This document shows, piece by piece, positions 7,806-16,507 of a stretch of 44,067 nucleotides of DNA. The translations under genes were made by a program, and so were the position numbers. Below the pieces are notes generated by a model. It made no database searches and was not told the DNA's origin. It worked only from the letters and a program-made list of their open reading frames with translations. Source of the DNA: REEB470 sp032117095 (GTDB lineage Bacteria; Bacillota; Bacilli; Paenibacillales; YIM-B00363); assembly GCA_032117095.1 (NCBI GenBank), contig JAULZZ010000019.1, positions 1-44,067 on the forward strand, read 5' to 3'. Positions within the stretch are counted from its first letter, which is position 1, and every line of letters begins with the position of its first letter.

Positions 7806-10172
7806 TGCGACCACGGTCTGGGCAGCAAACACGGTCTGTTCGATCGTGGCTTCATCCGCATCGTGGGCGACGCACAGCCGTGTGATCAGCTTGCCGTTGA
7901 TTTGGATCGCCAGCTCGACTTCGTCTGTGACAAGCCACTGACGTTGTGCGACAGGCCATGGCACATAAGTAATCGTTTGTGTTCCTCCGAGTTTTTCCCA
8001 TAATTCTTCAGCAATGTGAGGGGCAAATGGCGACAACATTTGGATGAAGTGTCGCATCGCTTCGCGTGGAAGGGACGGTTGTTTGTATGCTTCGTTGACG
8101 AAAATCATGAGCTGTGAAATCGCTGTATTCAGGCGCAACGCCTCAATTTGTTCGGTGACGAGGTGAATGGTTTTGTGCCATGTCGGATAAAAAGCGGTGT
8201 CTCCAGCGCTGTCTTGAATTTTAGGGTGAAGCGTGCCGTCTTCGGCGACGATCAACCGCCATACCCGGTGCAAAAAGCGATGAACACCTTCAACTCCGTT
8301 GGTATTCCACGGTTTCGTCTGTTCGAGGGGACCCATGAACATCTCATACAAGCGCAACGTATCTGCCCCGTATTGACGTACAATATCGTCTGGATTGATC
8401 ACATTGCCCCGCGACTTGCTCATCTTCTCGCCGTTATCCCCGAGGATCATCCCTTGGTTTACTAATTTTTGGAACGGCTCTGGTGTCGACACCACTCCGA
8501 TGTCATACAACACTTTGTGCCAAAACCGCGCATACAACAGATGCAATACCGCATGCTCCGCTCCCCCGATGTACAAATCGACGGGCAACCAGCGGGCTTG
8601 TTTGTGTGGGTCGCAGATGACTTCGTCGTTGTGCGGGTCAATAAACCGCAAATAATACCAACAACTTCCTGCCCACTGCGGCATCGTGTTCGTCTCGCGA
8701 CGGGAGCGCACGCCTGACACGGGGTCGACGACATGCACCCATGCCGTGGCGTTCGCCAAAGGGGATTCCCCTGTACCCGACGGCATAATCTCATCGAGCA
8801 CCGGCAACAACAAGGGCAACTCCTCGGGGGCACACGGCTGCATCGTGCCATCTTCCCGATGTAACATCGGAATGGGCTCGCCCCAATACCGTTGTCGCGA
8901 AAACAGCCAATCGCGCAACCGGTACGTCACTTTCGCTTGTCCGATCCCTGCCGCTTCTAGCCATTCGTTCATCCGTGCGATCGCTTCTGCCGTGTACAAG
9001 CCGTCCAAAAATCCAGAATCGACGTGTGGCCCGTCACCGACATACGCTTCTTGTGCCACATTGCCCCCTTCGATGACTGGTTTGATCGGCAAAGCGTACT
9101 GTTGTGCAAACGCATAATCACGGGTATCGTGCGCTGGCACGGCCATGATCGCACCAAATCCATATGAAACAAGCACATAATCTGCGATCCATATCGGAAT
9201 GTGCGCCCCTGTCACGGGATGCACCGCATACGCTCCTGTAAAAACACCCGTTTTTTCTTTTGCCAAATCGGTGCGTTCTAGATCGCTCTTTTGTTTCGTG
9301 CGGGCCACATAAGCCGCCACGGCCACAGCACATTCGTCCGTCACAATGTGCGACACGAGGTCGTGTTCGGGGGCGAGCACGGCATATGTCACGCCGAACA
9401 GCGTATCTGCCCGTGTCGTAAACACATGTAGCCGTGCTGTATGGTTGACGATCGCAAAAGAAAACGCAGTCCCGATAGATTTGCCGATCCAATGCCGCTG
9501 CATCTCCTTGATACTCTCGGGCCAATCCAACGGTGCGAGGTCCGCAAGTAACCGCTCGGCGTAGGCGGTAATGCGCAACACCCATTGACGCATCATCACC
9601 CGCTCCACAGGATGGCCTCCCCGTTCGCTCACCCCGTCGATGACTTCCTCGTTCGCCAACACCGTCCCCAGTGCAGGGCACCAGTTCACAGGCAACTCCG
9701 CGACATACGCGAGTCCCCGCGCATACAATTGCAAAAAAATCCACTGCGTCCAACGATAGTACGCTGGGTCTGTCGTGCTGATCTCCCGATCCCAGTCGTA
9801 GCTAAACCCTAAGGATTGGATCTGTCTTTTGAAATTTGCGATATTCCTTGCGGTGATGTCCCGCGGGGGATGTCCTGTCGCCATCGCGTGTTGCTCCGCA
9901 GGCAACCCAAACGCATCCCATCCCATCGGATGCAGTACATCGTACCCCTGCATGCGCTTATACCGTGCCACGATGTCTGTGGCAGTATATCCTTCGGGGT
10001 GACCGACGTGCAACCCCTCGCCGGACGGGTAAGGAAACATGTCCAGTGCATAAAATTTTGGCTTTGACTCGTCGTCCAATACACGAAACGTGCGATGAAC
10101 GTCCCAATACGCCTGCCATCGCGGTTCAATGTGCTGTGGAACGTACCCCACGTGGGGGGGGGTTTGCGCCAT
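7737..10172 (-). CDS. leuS: Leucyl-tRNA synthetase
   Basis: An 811-residue class Ia aminoacyl-tRNA synthetase. The HIGH-type motif is HVGH (residues 55-58) in PYPSGEGLHVGH, followed by MGWDAFGLPAEQHA. The connective editing domain has TRADTLFGVTYAVLAPEH and YGFGAIMAVPAHDTRD. The KMSKS loop is intact (GEKMSKSRGNV). The C-terminal end (EVELAIQINGKL) fits bacterial LeuRS. It has the usual length. The ATG at 10172 follows GGAGGCATGT-type sequence. No T-box leader is seen upstream; a palindromic element occupies 10208-10312 instead. It sits inside the region where Bacillus has yqeM next to comER. Confidence 0.97.
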   Translation of the reverse strand: MAQTPPHVGYVPQHIEPRWQAYWDVHRTFRVLDDESKPKFYALDMFPYPSGEGLHVGHPEGYTATDIVARYKRMQGYDVLHPMGWDAFGLPAEQHAMATGHPPRDITARNIANFKRQIQSLGFSYDWDREISTTDPAYYRWTQWIFLQLYARGLAYVAELPVNWCPALGTVLANEEVIDGVSERGGHPVERVMMRQWVLRITAYAERLLADLAPLDWPESIKEMQRHWIGKSIGTAFSFAIVNHTARLHVFTTRADTLFGVTYAVLAPEHDLVSHIVTDECAVAVAAYVARTKQKSDLERTDLAKEKTGVFTGAYAVHPVTGAHIPIWIADYVLVSYGFGAIMAVPAHDTRDYAFAQQYALPIKPVIEGGNVAQEAYVGDGPHVDSGFLDGLYTAEAIARMNEWLEAAGIGQAKVTYRLRDWLFSRQRYWGEPIPMLHREDGTMQPCAPEELPLLLPVLDEIMPSGTGESPLANATAWVHVVDPVSGVRSRRETNTMPQWAGSCWYYLRFIDPHNDEVICDPHKQARWLPVDLYIGGAEHAVLHLLYARFWHKVLYDIGVVSTPEPFQKLVNQGMILGDNGEKMSKSRGNVINPDDIVRQYGADTLRLYEMFMGPLEQTKPWNTNGVEGVHRFLHRVWRLIVAEDGTLHPKIQDSAGDTAFYPTWHKTIHLVTEQIEALRLNTAISQLMIFVNEAYKQPSLPREAMRHFIQMLSPFAPHIAEELWEKLGGTQTITYVPWPVAQRQWLVTDEVELAIQINGKLITRLCVAHDADEATIEQTVFAAQTVVASLDGRPVRRVIIAKGRLVNLVV

Positions 10173-10529
10173 ACATGCCTCCTCCTACAAAAAAAGACGG
10201 TCGCCTCATACGAAACACTGACTAAAAACGTCCATACCAAGGGACCCATTTCACAAGAAATCACTGCGTTTTTTAACGAATAGGATTCCTGTATTCAGCC
10301 AGTGTTTAGTATCACACACAACCGCACATTTTATTTTTGAAAAACACAGCCGTGTGTATCCAAACCGTGTATCATTTTATCAATGTATCACTACCCCCGT
10401 ATATTGTCAACGTCATACATACAGGACAGGTCGTGGAAAATCGCTTCTGCTTTTGAAAAATATAATTCGTTGTAGTACGAATATCATTCCTTTTTAGAAA
10501 AAGTGTTTTTTTTATGATTTTTTTTGTGG
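10173..10529. other. Intergenic region upstream of leuS
   Basis: It holds the PIR element at 10208-10312 and AT-rich DNA. No gene, T-box or other riboswitch can be supported, and no clear promoter for leuS was found. Confidence 0.5.
10208..10312. repeat. PIR-family palindromic element
   Basis: ATACGAAACACTGACT on the left pairs with AGCCAGTGTTTAGTAT on the right (inverted). The middle (TTTCACAAGAAATCACTG, TTTAACGAATAGGATTCCTG) matches the copies in the FGE-like cluster almost base for base. Confidence 0.85.
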
Positions 10530-10558
10530 TTTACAAACGTTGTGTATTTTGTTATAAT
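10530..10558 (+). promoter_or_regulatory. Sigma-A promoter of the secreted Cys-rich protein gene
   Basis: TTTACA (10530-10535), a 17-bp spacer, then a perfect TATAAT (10553-10558). The leader to the start codon is about 110 nt. Confidence 0.75.
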
Positions 10559-10673
10559 GAATTCACGCATCGGACACGTGCACGGAATGAGGGCGCCCTA
10601 CAGGCGTATTTTCCCATCCGCTTCGTTTTTGCATGTACGTTGTAATGTGCATAATTTTAGGAGAGGAAGACGG

Positions 10674-11366
10674 ATGATGAAGACCATTTCGCAACAAAAA
10701 CGACGGCACGTACTCGGCTGGTTGGCGATTTCCTTGTTTATGGCGAACCTGATCGTGGTCACCCCTGCTACAGTAAGTGCGCAAGCAACAAAACAAGGGA
10801 AAGTTGAAAAAGGGGGAAATTCCACTCGTCAAGCGTGCCCTGATGTTCCCAAAAATTGGTGGAACGGAAAGCCATCAAATCCCCTCAGAGCCTATGATTG
10901 TTATTGCAAAAAGCCAACTGGGAAAAATGCGAGCGACAAAAATCTGCAGTGCGTGATCGACGTTAAAAATTTCAGACCCGTTGAGAGCAAAGTTTTTCGC
11001 GATTTTGTTGATAACATTCCAGATGCAAAATGCCCAGACATCAAAAAGATACAAACGGAGCAAGATTTTGAAAAACTGGCGCGATGCAAAATGGCCAAAG
11101 CAATGACACCAGGGTCAAAGAAAATGGAAAAGATCAGAGTCATCGATCAAGATGGTTACGTGTGTAAATTGAAAAATAATGATTTGATCTCCTCCAATCC
11201 AAAAACAAAAAAACCTCAAAGTTGCCTCAAAGATTTCCATACGATATTCTTCAAAGGCGGTAGCCTAGAACAGTCTTTTACACAAACCAGTGTTTATTTT
11301 TACAACGAAACAAATAATATGATTTATCATGTAGGTTATCACCTTTCTTTTGTAAATCGGGTATGA
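10674..11366 (+). CDS. Secreted Cys-containing protein of unknown function
   Basis: I do not recognise the family. The start at 10674 (ATGATG after GGAGAGGAAG) gives 230 residues. The N-terminus is a classical signal peptide: basic QQKRRH, hydrophobic LGWLAISLFMANLIVV, and an Ala-X-Ala-like site near VSAQA. The mature part is Lys/Asn-rich and has about eight cysteines (CPDV, CYCKK, QCVID, KCPDI, RCKMA, VCKLK, SCLKD), compatible with disulphides in an exported protein. Its G+C content looks lower than that of the surrounding housekeeping genes. It is monocistronic, between its own promoter and a hairpin terminator. Together with the gene at 12099 it forms a small island flanked by repeats, which suggests acquisition. 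Confidence 0.65.
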   Translation: MMKTISQQKRRHVLGWLAISLFMANLIVVTPATVSAQATKQGKVEKGGNSTRQACPDVPKNWWNGKPSNPLRAYDCYCKKPTGKNASDKNLQCVIDVKNFRPVESKVFRDFVDNIPDAKCPDIKKIQTEQDFEKLARCKMAKAMTPGSKKMEKIRVIDQDGYVCKLKNNDLISSNPKTKKPQSCLKDFHTIFFKGGSLEQSFTQTSVYFYNETNNMIYHVGYHLSFVNRV

Positions 11367-11376
11367 TTCACGCAGT

Positions 11377-11426
11377 AAAAAAATCCTGTACAGGCGCATT
11401 TGTCGTCTTGCTCACGGGATTTTTTG
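11377..11426 (+). terminator. Terminator-like hairpin after the Cys-rich protein gene
   Basis: AAAAAAATCC (from 11378) pairs with GGATTTTTT (11417-11425) around a longer loop with partial GC pairing. It starts 11 bp after the stop codon. Confidence 0.5.
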
Positions 11427-11475
11427 GCGCTTTTTGAAGGGAAAATGCACTTTTATAATAACTACATCACAAGTA

Positions 11476-11702
11476 ATACGAATCACCATTTCAAGCGCAC
11501 CGCGATAAACCGACTTGTAAAAACCCCTTTCCCCCAAACAAACGTTTTTTATCTGACATTTATGCGTGCGTCGGCTTTATAGCGGTGCCCTCAATACACC
11601 TCCCCGCAGAAAGGCCACGCCTGACCGCCTCGATTAAAACATGGTTTGCTTTCCAGCAAAAAGAAGCCCACTGTGTATACGTTTTGAATATGTGGTCAGT
11701 AT
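11476..11702. repeat. PIR-family element interrupted by a second element
   Basis: The left end ATACGAATCACCATTTCAA is followed by an inserted 96-bp element (11495-11590). The sequence then resumes with the family block CCCCGCAGAAAGGCCACGCC and ends TTTTGAATATGTGGTCAGTAT. Taking out the insert and one copy of TCAA restores a continuous palindromic unit with ATAC...GTAT ends. Confidence 0.55.
11495..11590. mobile_element. MITE-like element with GGCACC-type inverted ends (copy 1)
   Basis: The left end GCGCACCGCGATAAACCGAC and the right end GTCGGCTTTATAGCGGTGCC are inverted copies. TCAA occurs directly before (11491-11494) and after (11591-11594), as expected of a short target duplication. It is about 96 bp, too short to code for a transposase. 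Compare the copy at 38244-38340. Confidence 0.65.
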
Positions 11703-11872
11703 TATGGTTCCAAAAAAGAAAAAAACGAAATCATAACCACACCTCCCGCCCTCCCCATTCTCCCTGATGCCACGCACAAAAATACCCTCACACAGATATA
11801 TCGTGATCATGCACGAAGTATATTTTTCAAGCGAAATAATCGTTCTCAAAGACAGCGCCGTATCATCATGTA

Positions 11873-11976
11873 GTACTAAACACCGATTGAATACAGGAAT
11901 CCGATTTGTTAAAAATCACTGTTTTTCTCGCGAAAGGAAACGCCCTGCATAGACGTTTTTAATTAGTGTTTATTAT
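11873..11976. repeat. PIR-family palindromic element
   Basis: GTACTAAACACCGATTGAAT on the left and AATTAGTGTTTATTAT on the right are inverted. Internal blocks are GGAATCCGATTTGTTAAAAA and CTCGCGAAAGGAAACGC. It ends 23 bp before the -35 of the next promoter. Confidence 0.75.
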
Positions 11977-11998
11977 AATCACGCTTTTCCGAAAAGAC

Positions 11999-12027
11999 TT
12001 GACAACGTATGTAAACGCATGTATTAT
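11999..12027 (+). promoter_or_regulatory. Sigma-A promoter of the gene at 12099
   Basis: A perfect TTGACA (11999-12004), a 17-bp spacer, then TATTAT (12022-12027). The leader is about 70 nt and contains the ribosome site AAAGGAGAG. Confidence 0.75.
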
Positions 12028-12098
12028 TATAATTAAGACAACGTTGTTCTTTATTCATTCTTTACTACATCTTTACTCCAAAGGAGAGACGATTCGTT

Positions 12099-12758
12099 AT
12101 GCAACCGACATTTCCATCATACAAACCTGCTCGCAACAACAGAACAAAACCTCTTATTGTTCTTGTTTTCCTGTCGTTGTTGGCCTCACTGTTCCCTTAC
12201 TCCCCCCTCACAAGTCAAGCAAAAACCCAAAAAATCATCGCTTCCAAACCCCAAAATCAAAAGATTTCTAAAAGCACGAACATTCCAGTGGAATATAAAA
12301 TGTACTACGAAGATGCCAAGCGACATAAAGAAATACAAAGCCTGATTGAAACAAATTACAAAAAATATCACGCCGAACATCCATCAAAAGATAACCGCAT
12401 TGCATGCAACAGTACCGTGAAAAATCGTCTTCTTTGTGTTATCGCACTCGAAAAAGATGCAAGCACATTTGCAAATCGTTTTGTGGGAAATTTAGTGACT
12501 TATTCTGGCATTGGTGTTATCGGTAGTACACTCTATCTTACGACAGGGTTTAGTGAGTTTATGACCGCCGGATTACTAGGCGCATGGGCTGGAATCAAAA
12601 TAGCAGAGTTTGGCCAATCGCTTAAAAAAAATCGAAAATCTCACATGATCATCTATGACATCCGTGACTGCAATACGGATCCGCAGTGTCCAAATTATAG
12701 ACCCAAAAATAAAAGCACCAAAACACCCGCAAAAACAATGAAAAAAACGAAATCCTAA
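12099..12758 (+). CDS. Secreted or membrane-anchored protein of unknown function
   Basis: No family is recognised. 219 residues from ATG 12099, which follows AAAGGAGAG at a somewhat long distance. The N-terminus has a basic segment (ARNNRTKP) and a hydrophobic core (LIVLVFLSLLASLFPY), which is a probable signal peptide with a site near SQAK. A second hydrophobic stretch (YSGIGVIGSTLYLTTGFSEF, TAGLLGAWAGI) could be a membrane hairpin. The C-terminus is very Lys/Thr/Asn-rich. Four cysteines are present (IACNS, LLCVI, RDCNT, PQCPN). It is AT-rich relative to its neighbours. Like the gene at 10674 it stands alone behind a consensus promoter and next to PIR elements. Confidence 0.6.
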   Translation: MQPTFPSYKPARNNRTKPLIVLVFLSLLASLFPYSPLTSQAKTQKIIASKPQNQKISKSTNIPVEYKMYYEDAKRHKEIQSLIETNYKKYHAEHPSKDNRIACNSTVKNRLLCVIALEKDASTFANRFVGNLVTYSGIGVIGSTLYLTTGFSEFMTAGLLGAWAGIKIAEFGQSLKKNRKSHMIIYDIRDCNTDPQCPNYRPKNKSTKTPAKTMKKTKS

Positions 12759-12800
12759 AAAATCCTCCTGTCATTTTCATCCCACATCATGCCACACGAC

Positions 12801-12848
12801 AAAAAGACCCTCACACAAGCGCATTCTCGCCTTACGTGCAGGGTCTTT
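12801..12848. terminator. Bidirectional terminator between the secreted-protein gene and rsfS
   Basis: AAAAAGACCCT pairs with AGGGTCTTT across a loop that can itself pair partly. On the minus strand the stem is followed by TTTTTG, so it ends the yqeG-rsfS transcript; it may also serve the converging gene at 12099. Confidence 0.7.
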
Positions 12849-12860
12849 GTTGGTGCTTTT

Positions 12861-13211
12861 TTATGGCAAATGTACTTGTGGGGCATCGGCCCATACGCGC
12901 TCGATGTTGTAATAGTCCCGTTCCTCTTTGTGAAACACATGCACGACGACATCCCCCAGATCGATCAACACCCACCGTGCCACTTGCATCCCTTCTATGC
13001 CACGTACGACGACTCCCGCTTCCCCCATGGCTTTGCGTATTTCTTGGACGATCGCTTGGACTTGGGGCTCCGAATTGCCGTGACAAACAACATAATAATC
13101 CACAACGGTCGAAATCGCACGCAAATCTAACGCCACGATCCGATGTGCTTTTTTTTCTGTTGCCGCCTGTATGACTTGGTGCAAAATGGCTTCTATCGCA
13201 TCTGCGTTCAT
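12861..13211 (-). CDS. rsfS: Ribosome silencing factor RsfS
   Basis: A 116-residue RsfS/Iojap protein. Motifs are VALDLRAISTVVDYYVVCHG, the small helix IVQEIRKAMGEAG, and the end ARWVLIDLGDVVVHVFHKEE with YYNIERVW. The family binds ribosomal protein uL14 and blocks subunit joining when nutrients are short. The start codon at 13211 overlaps the yqeK stop in an ATGA, implying translational coupling. It is the last gene of the yqeG-yqeH-aroE-nadD-yqeK-rsfS run. Confidence 0.95.
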   Translation of the reverse strand: MNADAIEAILHQVIQAATEKKAHRIVALDLRAISTVVDYYVVCHGNSEPQVQAIVQEIRKAMGEAGVVVRGIEGMQVARWVLIDLGDVVVHVFHKEERDYYNIERVWADAPQVHLP

Positions 13212-13813
13212 CGTATCCCCTCCGCGGTTTCATATCGAAGCAGTTCATTGCGTGTGAGCACTGTCAGCGGATAAATGAGGCATCGTTTTTTAATCAGCTG
13301 TTGAATCGTGTATTCGAGCCCAACAAGGAGTGCCCGCTCGATGCTTTCGGGAGCGAGTTCCCGTATGCGTTCCACACCCAGAAAATTGCGGTTGGGTTCG
13401 ATGTAGTCAGCAACGCAGAGTACTTTTTCGAGCATCGACATGCCTATGCGCCCCGATGTATGATACCGAATGGCCGTACAAATGTCCGCATCATCAATAC
13501 CAAACTGTGTGCGTGCGACGACGGCTCCTACATGAGCATGCCACAAGGCGATGGGATACTTGAGGACATCGTTGTGTGGGTCATCGGCGACGATTACCTG
13601 CTGCATCCGATCTGCGGACCAATACTTTGCAATATCGTGCAACAAGGCGGCTACGTGTGCTTTGTGGGGATCGACACCGTATTGCTGGGCAAGCGCAATC
13701 GCACATGACGCAACACCTAATGTATGCTGCCATCGTTTTTCGGGAAGTTGAGACTCCACTGTCTTGGCTATGTGTTGCCAATCGTACATATTCGTATCAT
13801 GCGTGTGTTGCAT
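13208..13813 (-). CDS. yqeK: YqeK, HD-domain diadenosine tetraphosphate hydrolase
   Basis: A 201-residue HD-superfamily protein. Metal ligands are RWQHTLGV (first His), LLHDIAK (HD pair), WHAHVGA and RYHTSG, in the arrangement of the YqeK family. Members hydrolyse Ap4A symmetrically, an alarmone-clearing reaction. The start at 13813 (MQHTHDTNMYDWQHIAKTV) follows GAGGAGGAATGAGTCT, where the ribosome site overlaps the nadD stop; the frame to 13969 would run into nadD. It overlaps rsfS by 4 bp. The gene order is the same as in Bacillus. Confidence 0.93.
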   Translation of the reverse strand: MQHTHDTNMYDWQHIAKTVESQLPEKRWQHTLGVASCAIALAQQYGVDPHKAHVAALLHDIAKYWSADRMQQVIVADDPHNDVLKYPIALWHAHVGAVVARTQFGIDDADICTAIRYHTSGRIGMSMLEKVLCVADYIEPNRNFLGVERIRELAPESIERALLVGLEYTIQQLIKKRCLIYPLTVLTRNELLRYETAEGIR

Positions 13814-13817
13814 AGAC

Positions 13818-14408
13818 TCATTCCTCCTCGTATAACCGATGGTGTTCAATATATGCACTGACATCGTCGTGCACCAAATGATGAAACGGCAGTTTTTTGT
13901 GGCAACGTTGACGAATGTCCGTCGAGGACACTGGCATGTCCACAATACGCAAACGATGTACCGCCGCATGCAGTGGATCGGGCAGAGTCACGTCGAACGG
14001 ATCCACCCCATCGCGGTTCACGCCAATGATCTGGCAAAGTTGAACGCATTGTGCAATGCGATGCCACTGGGGAACTCCCTGTAACCGATCCGCTCCTACG
14101 ATCCAATGCCACGTATGCGCTGGGAAATGGTCGCAAAGATACATCACTGTATCGTACGTGTAGGACACCCCTCCACGGCGCAACTCAATCTCACTCGCAT
14201 GCCAAGAAGGCTCATGGGCCACTGCACGTTTTACCATCTCCAACCGATGTGTGACAGAGGCAACTGGAAGACGCTCCTTTTGTGGTGCGGTGTGCGCCAG
14301 CATAAACCATATCGCATCGAGGGCATAGGCACGGGCAACGCTGTGTGCGACGTGCACATGCCCACGGTGAATTGGATCAAACGTTCCCCCCATAACGCCA
14401 ATGCGCAT
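13818..14408 (-). CDS. nadD: Nicotinate-nucleotide adenylyltransferase
   Basis: A 196-residue enzyme that makes deamido-NAD from nicotinate mononucleotide and ATP. The nucleotidyltransferase signature is MGGTFDPIHRGHVHVA (GGTFDPIH and the second His). The C-terminal SSTDIRQR matches the (S/T)STxIR motif. YTYDTVMYL and WIVGADRL are also conserved. ATG 14408 is 8 nt after AAGGAG; ATG 14417 would be too close to it. It lies 90 bp after aroE, where Bacillus carries yhbY; yhbY is missing. Confidence 0.95.
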   Translation of the reverse strand: MRIGVMGGTFDPIHRGHVHVAHSVARAYALDAIWFMLAHTAPQKERLPVASVTHRLEMVKRAVAHEPSWHASEIELRRGGVSYTYDTVMYLCDHFPAHTWHWIVGADRLQGVPQWHRIAQCVQLCQIIGVNRDGVDPFDVTLPDPLHAAVHRLRIVDMPVSSTDIRQRCHKKLPFHHLVHDDVSAYIEHHRLYEEE

Positions 14409-14498
14409 GGCATCCACTCCTTGGTATTGGCGCGCACGTCTTTGCCGTTGTCAGGAACACGGCTTGTCCCGCCACAGATTTTGTGGGAATCCGTATCC

Positions 14499-15341
14499 TC
14501 AGCGCAACGACGCCTCCACTGCCTCGTACATCACCGCAAGTGGTGCTTGGCGTCCTGTCCACTGTTCCAACGCATACGCTCCCTGATGGATAAACATCCC
14601 CAACCCGCAGTGAATGCGGGCACCGCATTGCGCCGCATGCCGTAACCACGCCGTCTGTAAAGGATTATACACGATATCGCTTACGATCGTATCGCGACGA
14701 AGGTTGTCCAAGCGCAATGGCATCGCCTCGATGTGCGGAAACATGCCGACAGATGTCGTATGAATTATCGTATCATAGTGAGCGAGTGCGTCAGGGATGT
14801 CCTCCCATGTCACCGCATCGCAATGCAAAATATCTTCCAAGGCGTGCGCCAGCTGCTGGGCACGGGCATGCGTGCGATTGGCAATTGCCAACGAGGCAGG
14901 ACGCTGTGCAGCGAGTGCAAAGGCAATCCCTCGGGCAGCTCCTCCCGCACCAAGGATGAGGATGTTCCGCTGTTGCACACGAATGCCGAGCTCTGTCTCC
15001 AACGAACGAACGTAGCCGATGCCATCTGTATTCGTTCCCCACAATTTCCCTTCGCGCACGACGATCGTGTTCACTGCTCCGATCGCTTGGGCCGCTGGGT
15101 CGATCTCATCCAAAAAAGCACAGACGGTTTCTTTGTGCGGTATCGTCACGTTCATCCCCGCAAACCCCAGTGCCCGCATCCCGTTGACTGCCGTCTCTAA
15201 TGCCGCAGGGCGCACAGCATACGCACCATAATGCCCGTCTATCCCCAAATACGCCAATGCGCAATTCATCATCAAGGGCGAGCGACTGTGTCCGATGGGA
15301 TCGCCGATGACCCCAATACGCAACGGCAGTGTGTCCGTCAT
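14499..15341 (-). CDS. aroE: Shikimate dehydrogenase
   Basis: A 280-residue NADP-dependent enzyme of the shikimate pathway reducing 3-dehydroshikimate. The substrate site is in GDPIGHSRSPLMMN and MNVTIPHKE (catalytic Lys). The cofactor loop is ILGAGGAARG, with ANRTHARA after it. TTSVGM and the C-terminal GLGMFIHQGAYALEQW fit the family. The start overlaps the yqeH stop by an ATGA. The frame is open far upstream inside yqeH, but only the ATG at 15341 has homology and a ribosome site (GGAGGGGC). Confidence 0.95.
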   Translation of the reverse strand: MTDTLPLRIGVIGDPIGHSRSPLMMNCALAYLGIDGHYGAYAVRPAALETAVNGMRALGFAGMNVTIPHKETVCAFLDEIDPAAQAIGAVNTIVVREGKLWGTNTDGIGYVRSLETELGIRVQQRNILILGAGGAARGIAFALAAQRPASLAIANRTHARAQQLAHALEDILHCDAVTWEDIPDALAHYDTIIHTTSVGMFPHIEAMPLRLDNLRRDTIVSDIVYNPLQTAWLRHAAQCGARIHCGLGMFIHQGAYALEQWTGRQAPLAVMYEAVEASLR

Positions 15342-16504
15342 CCCCGATGCCCCTCCATTCGTGCAACCGTTTTTCCAAATCCGACCATCGCTGGACGAAC
15401 AAACACCGTCACTCCTTGTGGGGCATACACGTCGACCGTCGCCTGCGCATCCTCTGCTTGTAAACAAATCCATCCCAACCCCGCAATCACAACATCGTAT
15501 GCTTTTTGGGGCGAAATCGTGAGCGTGTGTTTGCTCCAAGGCGGGAGCATGGATGACGTCGCCACAGACGGAGGCTGTAACAAAATGCCCCGTTGCGTCT
15601 GCATCAATGCATCGGCGCGGACACGTTTCGTGCGATGAATTGGGATGGTCCGCGCTGCATAACACGTCCACGCCCGACGAGACCCTTGCACGAAATCTAC
15701 CCGCACATAGCCCCCAAAAAACAACGTCTGTTGCGCCGACAACTGATACGTCCGCGGGCGTATCGTTTCTTGTGGCATCAAAGACAACACATCGCTTTTG
15801 GCTGCGACTTCGGTCAAACGCCGTCGGTACATGACCCCTGGCGTATCGATAAAGGTCATGTCGCCAAAGGGAATGCGTACCCAATCTAACGTCGTCCCAG
15901 GGATGGCAGACACCGTCACCGTCGCTTTGGACGGTTGTTCGGTGCGCAACATGGCATTGACAAGCGAAGATTTCCCTACATTGGCCATCCCGACCCAAAA
16001 CACCGTGCGCGAGGCAGTCATGTGGTGTTGCATCGCCGCAGAGAGCGTATCGAGCCCTTCCCCCGTCCGCGCACTGACCAATACGATGTCTGCGATCGTC
16101 CACGCCTGTTGGCGTGCCGTCATCGCCATCCACTGGCGCAGTCGCGGACGTGATGTCCGCTGTGGCAACACATCTATTTTGTTGACCGCCAGCAAAATGC
16201 GCCGTTCTCCGACAAAACGTGGCAATCCATCGATCCATGTCGCTTCTGCATCCGTCGCATCGATGACATGTACGAGGATGCCCTCTTGTGCGCCAATCCG
16301 ATGCAACATCGTCAAAAACGTGTGCGATGAAGCATCTACCATAGACACCTCGTTATAATGTTGCATCCGGTAACATCGCTGACACACACGCGGTAGCGTG
16401 ATGTTTTGCTGGAACACCGTAGCGGGTATGTATCCGATTGCTTTTGCTTCGTTCGTCTGTAACACGACCCCACACCCACTACAACGCACGATTGGATCTG
16501 TCAT
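15338..16504 (-). CDS. yqeH: YqeH, circularly permuted ribosome-assembly GTPase
   Basis: A 388-residue GTPase needed for 30S subunit biogenesis in Bacillus. The N-terminal zinc finger is RCSGCGVVL with CQRCYRMQHYN. GTPase motifs come in permuted order: NKIDVLP (G4), VSARTGEG (G5), GMANVGKSSLVNAM (G1, P-loop), PGTTLDW (G2) and FIDTPGVM (G3). The C-terminal part is the YqeH-specific region. The gap to yqeG is 3 nt and the overlap with aroE 4 nt. The order yqeG-yqeH-aroE is that of Bacillus. Confidence 0.95.
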   Translation of the reverse strand: MTDPIVRCSGCGVVLQTNEAKAIGYIPATVFQQNITLPRVCQRCYRMQHYNEVSMVDASSHTFLTMLHRIGAQEGILVHVIDATDAEATWIDGLPRFVGERRILLAVNKIDVLPQRTSRPRLRQWMAMTARQQAWTIADIVLVSARTGEGLDTLSAAMQHHMTASRTVFWVGMANVGKSSLVNAMLRTEQPSKATVTVSAIPGTTLDWVRIPFGDMTFIDTPGVMYRRRLTEVAAKSDVLSLMPQETIRPRTYQLSAQQTLFFGGYVRVDFVQGSRRAWTCYAARTIPIHRTKRVRADALMQTQRGILLQPPSVATSSMLPPWSKHTLTISPQKAYDVVIAGLGWICLQAEDAQATVDVYAPQGVTVFVRPAMVGFGKTVARMEGHRG

Positions 16505-16507
16505 CTT

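Noticed and set aside
10172..10400. T-box leader for leuS
   Set aside because: No T-box sequence (AGGGTGG...) or specifier-loop pattern was seen; a PIR element fills the place. The same holds for alaS at 24865-25050.
14499..16238. A 579-codon frame covering aroE and the antisense-free upstream part
   Set aside because: Only the last 280 codons have shikimate dehydrogenase homology and a ribosome site; the upstream part is another frame of yqeH.
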